From JBCCKC01 sp039182435 (GTDB lineage: Bacteria > Verrucomicrobiota > Verrucomicrobiia > Opitutales > Coraliomargaritaceae): a DNA stretch of 16,723 bases. Each line of letters begins with the position of its first letter. The first letter of the stretch is position 1. The stretch covers positions 1 through 16,723 of the forward strand of contig JBCDCC010000031.1 of NCBI GenBank assembly GCA_039182435.1, given 5' to 3'. A model generated the notes under the pieces. That model was not told the DNA's origin. It searched no databases and saw nothing but the letters and a program-made list of their open reading frames with translations. Shown one piece after another: positions 1 through 7,441 of the stretch. Both the position numbers and the translations under genes were made by a program.

Positions 1-1672
1 GCTTCATCTCTCGCTCCAAATACCCCTTGAACACGACTCGGTAATGGACTTCGTCTCTGACTTCGCGGGCCTCACTTTTCAGCGCTTCAGGAAAGTCATC
101 TTGCGAACGAGAACGACGCAAATGAAGCGCATAGGGCTCACCTCGGACACGTTCGTTTTCCAGTCGTTCACACCAGGTAAAAATAGCATCACGCTTCTCC
201 TCAATCTTCTTAATACGCTCTTTATCAATTAGTTGCAGACTTTTTGAGTGCTCCAACAAGCGCAATTCTGCACTCGTATGATTAAACAATAACCGGTGCT
301 CGGCTCGACTGGAGAACATGCGGTAAGGCTCCTGCGTGCCCTTGGTTACCAGGTCGTCGATCAAGACCCCAATGTAGCATTCGTGGCGCTTAAAAACCAG
401 CGGCTCCCCTCCCCTAATTTTCTGCACTGCATTGACGCCCGCAACCAGTCCCTGGCTCGCCGCCTCCTCATAACCAGAGGTTCCGTTAATCTGCCCAGCA
501 AAGAACAGATTCTCCACCTTCTTGGATTCCAATGAAGCAAACAATTGCGTAGGTGGCGCAAAGTCATACTCGACCGCATAAGCGGGTCGCAGCATGTGAA
601 CCTTCTCCAGCCCGGGTATGCTCTGCAACATTTTCAACTGCACATCAAAAGGCAGGCTCGTTGACATGCCGTTAATATACCACTCATTGGTGTGGCGACC
701 CTCCGGTTCCAGAAAGACCATATGTCGGTCCTTATCCGCAAAACGAACGAATTTGTCCTCAATACTCGGACAATAGCGTGGCCCAGTGCCCTTGATCTCA
801 CCTGAATACATGGCAGATCGGTGTAAATTCTCCCTCACTACACGCTGAGTCTCTTCTCCTGTGTAGGTGATCCAACAAGACACTTGCTCCTCGCCGGGAG
901 CCCAGCCGAGCTTCTTCTCCCCGCGATGTTCCACGTGGAACAAATCGCCCTCAGGTCTCGTATCGTAAAAGCTGAATAAAGTCGGCGAGGCATCGCCCTG
1001 CTGCTCTTCAAGCTCTGAAAAGTCGATACTAGAACCCAGAATTCGCGCAGGAGTGCCGGTTTTGAGGCGTTCTAGCTCGATACCCGCCTCTAGAAAGGAC
1101 CCTGAGAGCCCTTTTGCAGTAAAATCACCCATCCGGCCACCTTCATTCTTGTTCTGCCCAACATGCATCAACCCGCGTAAAAAGGTTCCAGTAGTCACGA
1201 CGACTGTTGTTGCGTAAAATTCGACGTCTAAATTGGTTCTGACGCCGACTACGCGATCACCCTTAAAAATCAGACCCTGAACCATGGCCTGGAACAAATC
1301 GAGATTCCCTTGCAGCTCGAGAACGTGTTTCATGCGAAACTGGTAGGCTTTCTTGTCACACTGCGCGCGTGGTGCCTGAACCGCCGGACCTTTTGAAACA
1401 TTGAGCAATCGGAATTGAATCGCAGTGGTGTCGGTATTAATCGCCATTTCACCGCCCAAAGCGTCAATTTCACGCACCATATGACCTTTGGCTTGGCCAC
1501 CAATCGCGGGATTACAGCTCATTTGAGCAATAGTATCCAAGTTTCCGGTCAGCATCAGCGTATCTGCGCCGAGGCGGGCTGCGGCCAAGGCCGCTTCGCA
1601 GCCTGCGTGGCCCGCACCACAGACAATCACATCATAGGGCTGATTCGGGCCGTATTTTAGTCCACCGCTCAT
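1..1672 (-). CDS. mnmG: tRNA U34 carboxymethylaminomethyl-modification enzyme MnmG (GidA), 3' end cut by window
   Basis: FAD-dependent partner of MnmE; together they install the (carboxymethyl)aminomethyl group at C5 of wobble U34 in tRNAs that read split codon boxes. I translated 557 codons by hand from the ATG at 1672. The frame has an N-terminal dinucleotide-binding motif GAGHAG (residues 19-24), the CNPAIGG motif with Cys53, RYCPSIEDK with Cys301 (the second conserved cysteine), and the AVEYD and FFAGQINGTSGYEEAA blocks. It ends in VVFKGYLERE, which matches the KYxGYI region of the family. Members are about 620 residues, so I infer that roughly 60-70 C-terminal residues lie beyond the left edge. 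The start overlaps the mnmE stop (ATGA, 1669-1672), which implies translational coupling. Between the FSF and QVSCWITYT blocks there is an apparent insertion that contains LFHVEH (244-249), encoded by a parS palindrome. Confidence 0.96.
   Translation of the reverse strand, partial: MSGGLKYGPNQPYDVIVCGAGHAGCEAALAAARLGADTLMLTGNLDTIAQMSCNPAIGGQAKGHMVREIDALGGEMAINTDTTAIQFRLLNVSKGPAVQAPRAQCDKKAYQFRMKHVLELQGNLDLFQAMVQGLIFKGDRVVGVRTNLDVEFYATTVVVTTGTFLRGLMHVGQNKNEGGRMGDFTAKGLSGSFLEAGIELERLKTGTPARILGSSIDFSELEEQQGDASPTLFSFYDTRPEGDLFHVEHRGEKKLGWAPGEEQVSCWITYTGEETQRVVRENLHRSAMYSGEIKGTGPRYCPSIEDKFVRFADKDRHMVFLEPEGRHTNEWYINGMSTSLPFDVQLKMLQSIPGLEKVHMLRPAYAVEYDFAPPTQLFASLESKKVENLFFAGQINGTSGYEEAASQGLVAGVNAVQKIRGGEPLVFKRHECYIGVLIDDLVTKGTQEPYRMFSSRAEHRLLFNHTSAELRLLEHSKSLQLIDKERIKKIEEKRDAIFTWCERLENERVRGEPYALHLRRSRSQDDFPEALKSEAREVRDEVHYRVVFKGYLEREMK
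927..942. promoter_or_regulatory. parS: Candidate ParB-binding centromere site parS
   Basis: The sequence TGTTCCACGTGGAACA is a perfect 16-bp palindrome and matches the widely conserved parS consensus TGTTNCACGTGNAACA at all 14 specified positions. By simple counting, an exact match to 14 fixed positions is expected about 0.00006 times in a window this size. It lies inside the mnmG coding sequence and encodes part of Leu-Phe-His-Val-Glu-His. parS sites bind ParB-CTP, seed chromosome segregation and cluster near the replication origin; in several bacteria they sit inside gidA/gidB/parAB-region genes. Function here is inferred from the motif and location; no parB is visible in the window. Confidence 0.85.
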
Positions 1673-3030
1673 TTTCCGATACAAAACTGCTGAAATAAGC
1701 TGTCGAGCATGCGTTCATTGTCGACCTTGCCGACAATCTTGCCGATTGATTCAATCGCATCACGTAAATCTGCCGCCACTAGTTCAGAAAGCTCTGAATC
1801 GCGCAGTTTATCCAAAGCGAGCTGAAGCGCTTCACTAGATTCACTTAGCGCGGCCGCATGTCGAGCGTTGACAACCAAACCCTCAGTGCCCGTAGGTTGC
1901 TCTAGGCCTGAATTGATGGCCCCAAGCCAGCGCTCTTTGAACTCAGCAACTCCCTCCGCAGTGCTGAGCGACAAGCGGCAGTGGGGGATACCAAGCAAAA
2001 AGCTTGAATGGTCCCTCGTATCTTCAAGATCGATCTTGTTCTCGAGAACAAGGGTGTTCTTCACCGTCATTCGCCCGAGAAGCTCATCAGGTAGGGCAGG
2101 GGAGTCATGACTTGAATCTAAGACTAACAGAAAGAAATCCGCCGTCTCGGACTGCTCGATGGTGTGACTTATTCCTAACTGTTCGATTGCGTCCTCCGCC
2201 TGGTGTAATCCTGCTGTATCCAATATTTCGATACGCCAAGGTCCTAGCATAATAAATGAAGCAATGAAATCTCTTGTTGTCCCAGGAACATCGCTTACAA
2301 TTGCTCTATCTGAGCCGGTTAAGGCGTTTATTAAACTACTTTTTCCGACGTTTGGTTCACCGACAATCAAAGTCTTGATACCTTCATGGAGTAGGGCGGA
2401 GTAGTGTTGGGTAGAGATAAGGTCCGCAATCTCAGAGATAAGCGATTTCAGATCACGAGCCGGGCCTGCCTGATCCTCCTCCGGTAAATCTTCTTCTGGG
2501 AAATCGATATAGGCCTCTAGATGAGCCATCACATCGAGCAGGCGGTTGGTCATCTCGCCCATTTTCTTGCCAATGGAGCCGTGTAATTGCCGCTGAGCGA
2601 CTTCGATGCTCCGATCTGATCGGGCACGTATCAAATCCGAGACGGCCTCCGCTTGAGTCAGATCCATTTTCCCATTGAGGAAAGCAGTTCTGGTAAATTC
2701 ACCGGGATCCGCGCTTCGACAGCCGCGAGCGAATAGATCCTCGATGATCTTCTGGACAATAAGTGGGTTACCATGTGGCGCAATCTCCAGCATCGACTCG
2801 CCAGTAAAGGATCGGCCATCTGCAAAGTAGGTGAAAACACAGTCATCAATAGCGTTCCCATTGATATCCATATAGTTACCGAAATGCGCGTAACGCGTTT
2901 TAAGCGGTTTGGCTCGATCGAGAACGGATTGTCCGAGCGCCATGCAATCGGGACCGCTGAGGCGGATCAAGGCCACTGCGGATTCACCCACGGGCGTGGA
3001 TAGGGCAACAATTGTCTCTGTGGCAGGCAT
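1669..3030 (-). CDS. mnmE: tRNA modification GTPase MnmE (TrmE)
   Basis: GTPase that binds a one-carbon-folate derivative and works with MnmG on tRNA U34. From the ATG at 3030 the protein has 453 residues, as usual for the family (about 450-460). It has an N-terminal folate-binding domain beginning TETIVALSTP, then a helical region interrupted by a G domain. G1 is GEPNVGKS (224-231), G2 is the TT of DVPGTTRD, G3 is DTAG (271-274) and G4 is NKID (331-334). It ends in the invariant FCIGK with the catalytic cysteine at 450. An upstream in-frame GTG at 3048 would add six residues and has a GAAGG at a reasonable distance; I prefer 3030 because the N-terminus and the cysteine position then fit the family. 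It lies 50-70 nt downstream of recA and overlaps mnmG by 4 nt, so the three may form one transcript. Confidence 0.96.
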   Translation of the reverse strand: MPATETIVALSTPVGESAVALIRLSGPDCMALGQSVLDRAKPLKTRYAHFGNYMDINGNAIDDCVFTYFADGRSFTGESMLEIAPHGNPLIVQKIIEDLFARGCRSADPGEFTRTAFLNGKMDLTQAEAVSDLIRARSDRSIEVAQRQLHGSIGKKMGEMTNRLLDVMAHLEAYIDFPEEDLPEEDQAGPARDLKSLISEIADLISTQHYSALLHEGIKTLIVGEPNVGKSSLINALTGSDRAIVSDVPGTTRDFIASFIMLGPWRIEILDTAGLHQAEDAIEQLGISHTIEQSETADFFLLVLDSSHDSPALPDELLGRMTVKNTLVLENKIDLEDTRDHSSFLLGIPHCRLSLSTAEGVAEFKERWLGAINSGLEQPTGTEGLVVNARHAAALSESSEALQLALDKLRDSELSELVAADLRDAIESIGKIVGKVDNERMLDSLFQQFCIGK

Positions 3031-3100
3031 AAAGCCCGCTAAATTCACGGATTCTGAACCTTCGTCAAGTGCACAGGCTTTTCAGCCCCGGTCGGCTCGC

Positions 3101-4171
3101 TTAGTCCGCAGTCTCTTCAGTATCGCCTGTCAGGGATTCACCGGCCTTGGGTTGGACTTTGGCAAGAATCAACTTGGTCAATTCATCAGCAAGCTTCGGG
3201 TCATCCATGATGGCCTGCTTCGCAGCTTCACGCCCTTGGCCCACCATTTCTCCCTTAAAGGAAATCCACGAACCTTTCTTTTCGAGAATCTTGTGCTCCA
3301 CACCAAGATCGACGAGCGAACCTGAGTGGGAGATGCCTTCGTTATACATGATATCGAATTCGGTTTCGGTAAAGGGTGGGGCGACCTTATTCTTGACCAT
3401 CTTGATGCGCGTGCGGTTACCAACCACCTTGCCAGAGGAATCTTTAATCTGGCCGATGCGGCGGATATCCATGCGCACAGAGGAGAAGAATTTGAGGGCG
3501 CGACCACCGGGCTGGGTTTCTGGGCTACCGAACATGACCCCAATCTTTTCGCGGATCTGATTCGTAAAGAGCACCACACACTGGGTCTTATTAATCGCAC
3601 CGGTCAGACGACGCATGGCTTGGCTCATCATACGCGCTTGAAGGCCGACCGTAGAATCGCCCATTTGGCCATCCAACTCGTTCTTTGAAACGAGAGCGGC
3701 AACCGAATCGACAACGATGACATCGATCGCACCGGAACGAATTAGTGTCTCGGTAATATTGAGCGCATCTTCACCACTTTCGGGCTGGGAAACCATTAGA
3801 TTCTCCAAATCTACGCCTACCACCTTAGCGTAGCGGGGGTCGAGCGCGTGCTCCACATCGATAAACACCGCGTTGCCGCCTTCTTTTTGGGCCTGAGCAA
3901 TCACGCTGAGACAGAAAGTCGTCTTACCCGAGCTTTCCGGGCCATAAATCTCGCAGACGCGGCCGCGGGGAAGACCGCCAATTCCAAGCGCAAGGTCTAT
4001 CGCGATCGAGCCGGTCGAAATCTTCTCAACCTCCATCTTTGTGGCCTCACCCAGTCGCATCAGCGCACCTGGACCAAATTGTTTATTAATCCCGGATATA
4101 GCGAGATCGAGGTTCTTGCGGTCAGAATCAGCGGTGCGTGGTTTGTTCTGGAGTTGAGTTTTAGCGGCCAT
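3101..4171 (-). CDS. recA: Recombinase RecA
   Basis: ATP-dependent DNA strand-exchange protein and co-protease for LexA-type repressors, acting on cytoplasmic single-stranded DNA. The 356-residue protein shows Walker A GPESSGKT (77-84), the catalytic glutamate in FIDVEHAL (Glu107), Walker B VIVVD (151-155) and the DNA-binding loop L2 NQIREKIGVMFG...GG (204-223). It ends in an acidic tail (GDTEETAD), as usual. It starts with ATG at 4171; no Shine-Dalgarno sequence is visible upstream (AATTACACACA). It is divergent from the alkyltransferase gene and followed by mnmE and mnmG. I could not find a palindrome of the type TGTTC-N4-GAACA or CTG-N10-CAG in the 94-bp upstream gap, so SOS control is not evident from sequence. 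Confidence 0.98.
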   Translation of the reverse strand: MAAKTQLQNKPRTADSDRKNLDLAISGINKQFGPGALMRLGEATKMEVEKISTGSIAIDLALGIGGLPRGRVCEIYGPESSGKTTFCLSVIAQAQKEGGNAVFIDVEHALDPRYAKVVGVDLENLMVSQPESGEDALNITETLIRSGAIDVIVVDSVAALVSKNELDGQMGDSTVGLQARMMSQAMRRLTGAINKTQCVVLFTNQIREKIGVMFGSPETQPGGRALKFFSSVRMDIRRIGQIKDSSGKVVGNRTRIKMVKNKVAPPFTETEFDIMYNEGISHSGSLVDLGVEHKILEKKGSWISFKGEMVGQGREAAKQAIMDDPKLADELTKLILAKVQPKAGESLTGDTEETAD

Positions 4172-4181
4172 GTGTGTAATT

Positions 4182-4227
4182 AGTTCAATGCTTCAGTAGA
4201 GAATGCAAGTGAGATAGAGAGTTCAAT
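4182..4227. repeat. Two direct copies of AGTTCAAT in the recA/ogt divergent spacer
   Basis: AGTTCAAT occurs at 4182-4189 and 4220-4227, 38 bp apart, in the 94-bp region that must hold both divergent promoters. A third GTTCA is at 4256-4260. Seen on the recA strand they read ATTGAACT. They could be half-sites for a regulator or -35-like elements; neither is demonstrated. The spacing is not a whole number of helical turns. Confidence 0.3.
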
Positions 4228-4265
4228 CTGGACAGGCAAGTTTAAATGCTATTTTGTTCACTACT

Positions 4266-4787
4266 ATGACACTTCCCCGGAAACTTCAGAATTCGTCTCA
4301 CATCTTACCGACGCAGTTTGGTTCGATGCATCTCATTTTCTCAGAATCTGGCCTCAATCGGATGGATTTTGGGGTCTCCGATGGAACGAGTGGGAGTGGA
4401 AAGGAGACAGGCTTGCCCGATGACAGCTCTCAGGCCCTACAAGACTGGCTGAAAGCGTTTGTCCACGCCAGCGAGGACGTGCAGTGGGCGATGCTCGACC
4501 TGCAAGGCACTGATTTTCAACGTTCCGTGTGGAAAGAGTTACTAAAAATCCCCTATGGAACGACGGTGAGCTACGGAACCATCGCAGCAAAAGTCGGCCG
4601 AGCAAAGGCGAGTCGGGCGGTCGGCAGCGCCGTCGGCGCGAACGCCATTTGCATACTCGTTCCCTGTCATCGGGTGCTCCCAGCCTCGGGCAAGCCGGGC
4701 AATTACCGATGGGGGGCAGCGATAAAGCGTGCACTGCTTGACGCCGAGCAGGTGAAGGGCTCCAATTTGACCTCTTTATTGAAATGA
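4266..4787 (+). CDS. ogt: Methylated-DNA--[protein]-cysteine S-methyltransferase (O6-alkylguanine-DNA alkyltransferase)
   Basis: Suicide repair protein that moves alkyl groups from O6-alkylguanine in DNA onto its own cysteine. The 173-residue protein has the signature ILVPCHRV with acceptor Cys134, the helix-turn-helix with the arginine finger (SRAVGSAVGAN, about 116-126) and the C-terminal GNYRWG block (145-150). The usual Asn-Pro before the active-site strand is Asn-Ala here (126-127). I chose the ATG at 4266; a TTG at 4254 is in frame but would add only MFTT. It lies back to back with recA, a second DNA-repair gene, and overlaps the next gene by 4 nt (ATGA). It could equally be called ada-C or mgmt; there is no Ada N-terminal domain. 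Confidence 0.93.
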   Translation: MTLPRKLQNSSHILPTQFGSMHLIFSESGLNRMDFGVSDGTSGSGKETGLPDDSSQALQDWLKAFVHASEDVQWAMLDLQGTDFQRSVWKELLKIPYGTTVSYGTIAAKVGRAKASRAVGSAVGANAICILVPCHRVLPASGKPGNYRWGAAIKRALLDAEQVKGSNLTSLLK

Positions 4788-5209
4788 CTTTATCGAAAAC
4801 AAGCTCGCAAGAGCCGCAGAATAGTAACCTTGGTCTGCAGCTCGCTCGCTGGGCAGGCCGGATTTTAGGTCTAGTGCTGGCTGTTTGGGCGATCCGGCTC
4901 TTTGTGGCGGGCCCAACTTCAATCCTTGAGACGGTTCAGGCCGGCTACTTTCTGGCCTATGGGCTCGTCCTAAACTTACCATACTCACAGCTGAGTGACG
5001 GTCTCTGGAAAGCGACCTATGCCAGTGTAACTGTGCTCTCGGCCGGCTTCGTCTTTCTGATGATTGTCGTTGTGATGTTTGCCTACATGGAAGCAGCGGA
5101 GCGCGGCGAGAGACTAGGCGTGCCTGGCTTGGAGGGCAGTTTGATCTTCGTCGCCCTGATGCAGGTGCCGGTGCTCCTTTTCCAACGCAAGCCGGACCTA
5201 ATTGATTAA
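4784..5209 (+). CDS. Small integral membrane protein of unknown function
   Basis: I do not recognise this 141-residue protein. It has a short polar N-terminus (about 1-20) and then four hydrophobic stretches: ILGLVLAVWAIRLFVAG (about 27-43), a weaker one at 47-65, a long one at 77-102 ending in VVVMFAYME, and GSLIFVALMQVPVLLF (about 118-133). An arginine/glutamate-rich loop (AAERGERLG) lies between the last two. No catalytic motif is visible. The start overlaps the ogt stop (ATGA) and the stop overlaps the next start (TAATG), so it is translated as the middle gene of a three-gene cluster with the alkyltransferase and a HAD phosphatase. A functional link to repair is possible but is only context. 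Confidence 0.8.
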   Translation: MTLSKTSSQEPQNSNLGLQLARWAGRILGLVLAVWAIRLFVAGPTSILETVQAGYFLAYGLVLNLPYSQLSDGLWKATYASVTVLSAGFVFLMIVVVMFAYMEAAERGERLGVPGLEGSLIFVALMQVPVLLFQRKPDLID

Positions 5210-5859
5210 TGAGGCCGCGCTACCAACATGCCATTTGGGACTGGAATGGCACGCTCCTCGATGATGCTTGGCTCTGTATCGAAGTCATCAACGGCTTGCT
5301 CCAGTCAAGGGGGAGAGGACCAATCTCGGAAAACGATTACCGTGAGAACTTTGGTTTCCCCGTGATTCATTTCTACGAATATCTAGGCTTTGATACCGAC
5401 AGCGATAGCTTCCAGAAGGTGAGCAAAGAGTTTATCGCTGCCTATGAAGCCCGCTGGTTAAGCGAATGTATCCTCCATTCGAAGGCGGACGAAACCTTGA
5501 TACATTTAAAATCCTTGGGCATGAGCCACTCAGTCCTGTCAGCGGCAAAGCAAGAGGCACTGGAAAATGGGATTCAACATTACGGCCTGGATCAGCACTT
5601 TTTAGGTTTGTCCGGCTCTGATAATATTTATGCGAAAGGAAAAGTGGGCCAAGGCCTCAACTGGATCGAGTCTCTTCAATGGGCGCCTGAGGAAATGGTC
5701 ATGATTGGCGATACCCTGCATGATTATGAAGTAGCCGAGGCGCTGGGCACCGACTGTATACTCGTAGCCTATGGCCATCATACTCCGTCTCGGTTGATCC
5801 AAACAGGGGCACCCGTCGTCCATTCTGTCGATGAACTGATGGATGCGTTGAGCAAATAG
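5209..5859 (+). CDS. HAD-superfamily phosphatase, phosphoglycolate-phosphatase-like
   Basis: Predicted cytoplasmic phosphatase of HAD subfamily IA (216 residues). Motif I is DWNGTLLDD (11-19) with nucleophile Asp11. The usual second aspartate is Asn13, a common variant in this branch (WDWNGTL). Motif II is Ser111 in VLSAAK, motif III is Lys143 or Lys145 in AKGKVGQG, and motif IV is GDTLHD (167-172). A helical cap lies between motifs I and II (about 20-95). It resembles phosphoglycolate phosphatases, which clear 2-phosphoglycolate, including that released during repair of 3'-phosphoglycolate DNA ends. That would suit the neighbouring repair genes, but the substrate cannot be read from sequence. 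Its start codon overlaps the previous stop (TAATG). The 166-bp spacer downstream contains only a small hairpin (GTCTC/GAGAC, 5913-5928). Confidence 0.88.
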   Translation: MRPRYQHAIWDWNGTLLDDAWLCIEVINGLLQSRGRGPISENDYRENFGFPVIHFYEYLGFDTDSDSFQKVSKEFIAAYEARWLSECILHSKADETLIHLKSLGMSHSVLSAAKQEALENGIQHYGLDQHFLGLSGSDNIYAKGKVGQGLNWIESLQWAPEEMVMIGDTLHDYEVAEALGTDCILVAYGHHTPSRLIQTGAPVVHSVDELMDALSK

Positions 5860-6025
5860 ACAGAAGCGAGGGCCGTAACTATTTGGTCAAGCGAGGCGAA
5901 TACGTTTGCAAAGTCTCAACATGGAGACAGCCATGAGTTCGACAACTTAACTCACCTCACTCGACCACGTCAGACGAACCCCGCTCAGGGTGTTCTCCGT
6001 GACTTGAGACAATTTCCACAAGTAA

Positions 6026-7441
6026 ATGGATATCGCCATCGTTACCGGCGCGGAAACGCCCCTCGGCCTACGTATCATCAAACGCCTCGTTCAGCAGGGC
6101 TGCCGCGTTCATGGAATCGGCAATAACTTCTCGAATGTGAGCTATGCCGACCCGAACTTTATCGGCCACGCGATTGATCTCACCGACCTGAAAAGCCTGC
6201 AGGCAAAAGCATCCGAAATCATCGAAACTGAGCAACGTATCAATATCTTGATACACGCCATCGATGTGACACCGGGCACGGCTTTCGAAAAGCTCCCCGC
6301 AGCCAATCTCGAAGCGATTTTGAACATCGGCCTGCTCGGACCAGTCATGCTGACCCGCTTTATGCTGCCGAATCTCCTCCGCTTCAGGGGACAGCTAATC
6401 AACATTATCCCAACCAATAAGAGTGGCAATAAGAGCAGTGCGGTGAACGCCCTGATCAAAGGTGGCCTTAGAGAGATGAATCATGCGCTCTTCGATCAAG
6501 CGCGCGATGCCGGCCTTCGCGTGACGAATGTAGTCTTGCGGCAAAACGAGTCGCTTCCCGCGGGTGACGCTAAGGACGACCAACTGATTCAATCCCGAAT
6601 TGATCCAGAGCACGTAGCCAGAGTCATTGAGCAGCTGACGAATGAAAACGAGCCCAATGTCCCCAATGAAATTTCGCTTTGCCCGCGCTTAAGCCCTTCT
6701 GCAAAAGGCCCGCTACCGACAACTGTCGAGCCAATCGACCCCTACAGCACGATTACGCTCCCACCGAAGGAATATTGTCCGCCCGAGCCTGAGCCGATCC
6801 CGACCAAAGAGCCTGAACCAGTTGAACGTGTAGTTCCTTATTCAGACGAGGAACTCGAAGACCGGATCGCCGCTGCAATTGAGGACTTTGAAAACAAACC
6901 ACAGCGGCAAAATCGCCTTCACCCTGAAAGTCCATCAGGCGAGAACAACGAGGGGGCTTCAGGCAAGAAAAAGCGGCGTCGGCGCCGGGGAGGACGCAAT
7001 CGGAACCGTAGTGATAATCAATCCGAAGACGGCCAGAGCCCAAAAAAGCAAGCGGAGCCTCAATCCGATTCTTCCGAAGGCAAAGCAACCCAGCCTCAAG
7101 AATCTTCAAATCAACCCGCATCCAAGTCCGGCGACCATGCCGAACCGAAAGGACCTTCGAAAAACGGCCGCCGTCGAGGCGGAGGAAAACCAAAGGCTGA
7201 AGATGGCGACTCCACTGCAGGCAATGAATCTGCTCCTAAAGGCAACGAACCTAAAGGCCAGCCAGCCCTAACGGAACTTGCCGCAAAGGCGCCTGAGGTC
7301 TCCGATTCGAAATCGGCTGAGAAACCAGCCAAAAAGGCCGCGAAGAAGAAGACCGCAAAGAAAACTGTGAAGAAGAAGGCCGCCAAAAGAGCCGCAAAGA
7401 AAACGGCGAAGGAGAAAGCGACCCCAAAAACTGACGATTAA
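6026..7441 (+). CDS. Catalytically degenerate SDR-domain protein with long Arg/Lys-rich (histone H1-like) tail
   Basis: A 471-residue protein in two parts. Residues 1 to about 220 form a short-chain dehydrogenase/reductase Rossmann domain: the TGAETPLG dinucleotide motif (7-14), a DLTD after beta-3, Asn100 at the structural Asn position, and the RVTNVVLR strand. The catalytic Ser and Tyr appear to be lost. The NISS-like segment reads NIIPTN (127-131 region) and the YxxxK motif reads NALIK (141-145), so Lys145 remains but Tyr is Asn. From about 225 the chain is Pro/Glu-rich, then has an acidic helix (273-289), an Arg cluster (KKKRRRRRGGRNRNR, 314-328), a GRRRGGGKPK patch (381-390) and an AKKAAKKK-type tail (431-468). 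The tail resembles H1-like bacterial proteins and RNA-binding tails. I infer nucleic-acid binding with an NAD(P)-sensing or structural domain. It is a single gene with no nearby operon partner. No Shine-Dalgarno sequence precedes the ATG. Confidence 0.85.
   Translation: MDIAIVTGAETPLGLRIIKRLVQQGCRVHGIGNNFSNVSYADPNFIGHAIDLTDLKSLQAKASEIIETEQRINILIHAIDVTPGTAFEKLPAANLEAILNIGLLGPVMLTRFMLPNLLRFRGQLINIIPTNKSGNKSSAVNALIKGGLREMNHALFDQARDAGLRVTNVVLRQNESLPAGDAKDDQLIQSRIDPEHVARVIEQLTNENEPNVPNEISLCPRLSPSAKGPLPTTVEPIDPYSTITLPPKEYCPPEPEPIPTKEPEPVERVVPYSDEELEDRIAAAIEDFENKPQRQNRLHPESPSGENNEGASGKKKRRRRRGGRNRNRSDNQSEDGQSPKKQAEPQSDSSEGKATQPQESSNQPASKSGDHAEPKGPSKNGRRRGGGKPKAEDGDSTAGNESAPKGNEPKGQPALTELAAKAPEVSDSKSAEKPAKKAAKKKTAKKTVKKKAAKRAAKKTAKEKATPKTDD
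7316..7429 (+). repeat. Low-complexity Lys/Ala repeat tract (histone H1-like tail coding region)
   Basis: This stretch encodes residues 431-468 of the SDR-tail protein as irregular repeats of A-K-K-x, with about 21 lysines in 38 residues, using both AAA and AAG. It is a coding low-complexity repeat of the kind seen in H1-like bacterial proteins. Such tracts often vary in length between strains by slippage; whether this one does is not known. Confidence 0.7.

Noticed and set aside
732..740. DnaA-box-like TTATCCGCA within mnmG (and TTATCCAAA near 1806)
   Set aside because: One-mismatch matches to TTATCCACA are expected several times in 16.7 kb; they sit in coding sequence for conserved protein segments and are not clustered.
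3049..3100. Terminator between recA and mnmE
   Set aside because: The AGCC/GGCT pairing there is only four base pairs with no T run, so read-through from recA into mnmE seems likelier.
4172..4265. SOS (LexA) box upstream of recA
   Set aside because: TGTTC occurs at 4255-4259 but is not followed by a GAACA at the right spacing, and no CTG-N10-CAG palindrome is present. The AGTTCAAT copies are direct, not inverted.
5860..6025. Small RNA or terminator between the HAD and SDR-tail genes
   Set aside because: Only a 5-bp hairpin (5913-5928) without a T run and a poor GC-rich pairing near 5978-5996 are visible; neither is convincing.
7316..7429. CRISPR-like or tandem DNA repeat
   Set aside because: The periodicity is at the protein level (Ala-Lys-Lys) with mixed codons; there are no regular spacers or exact repeats.
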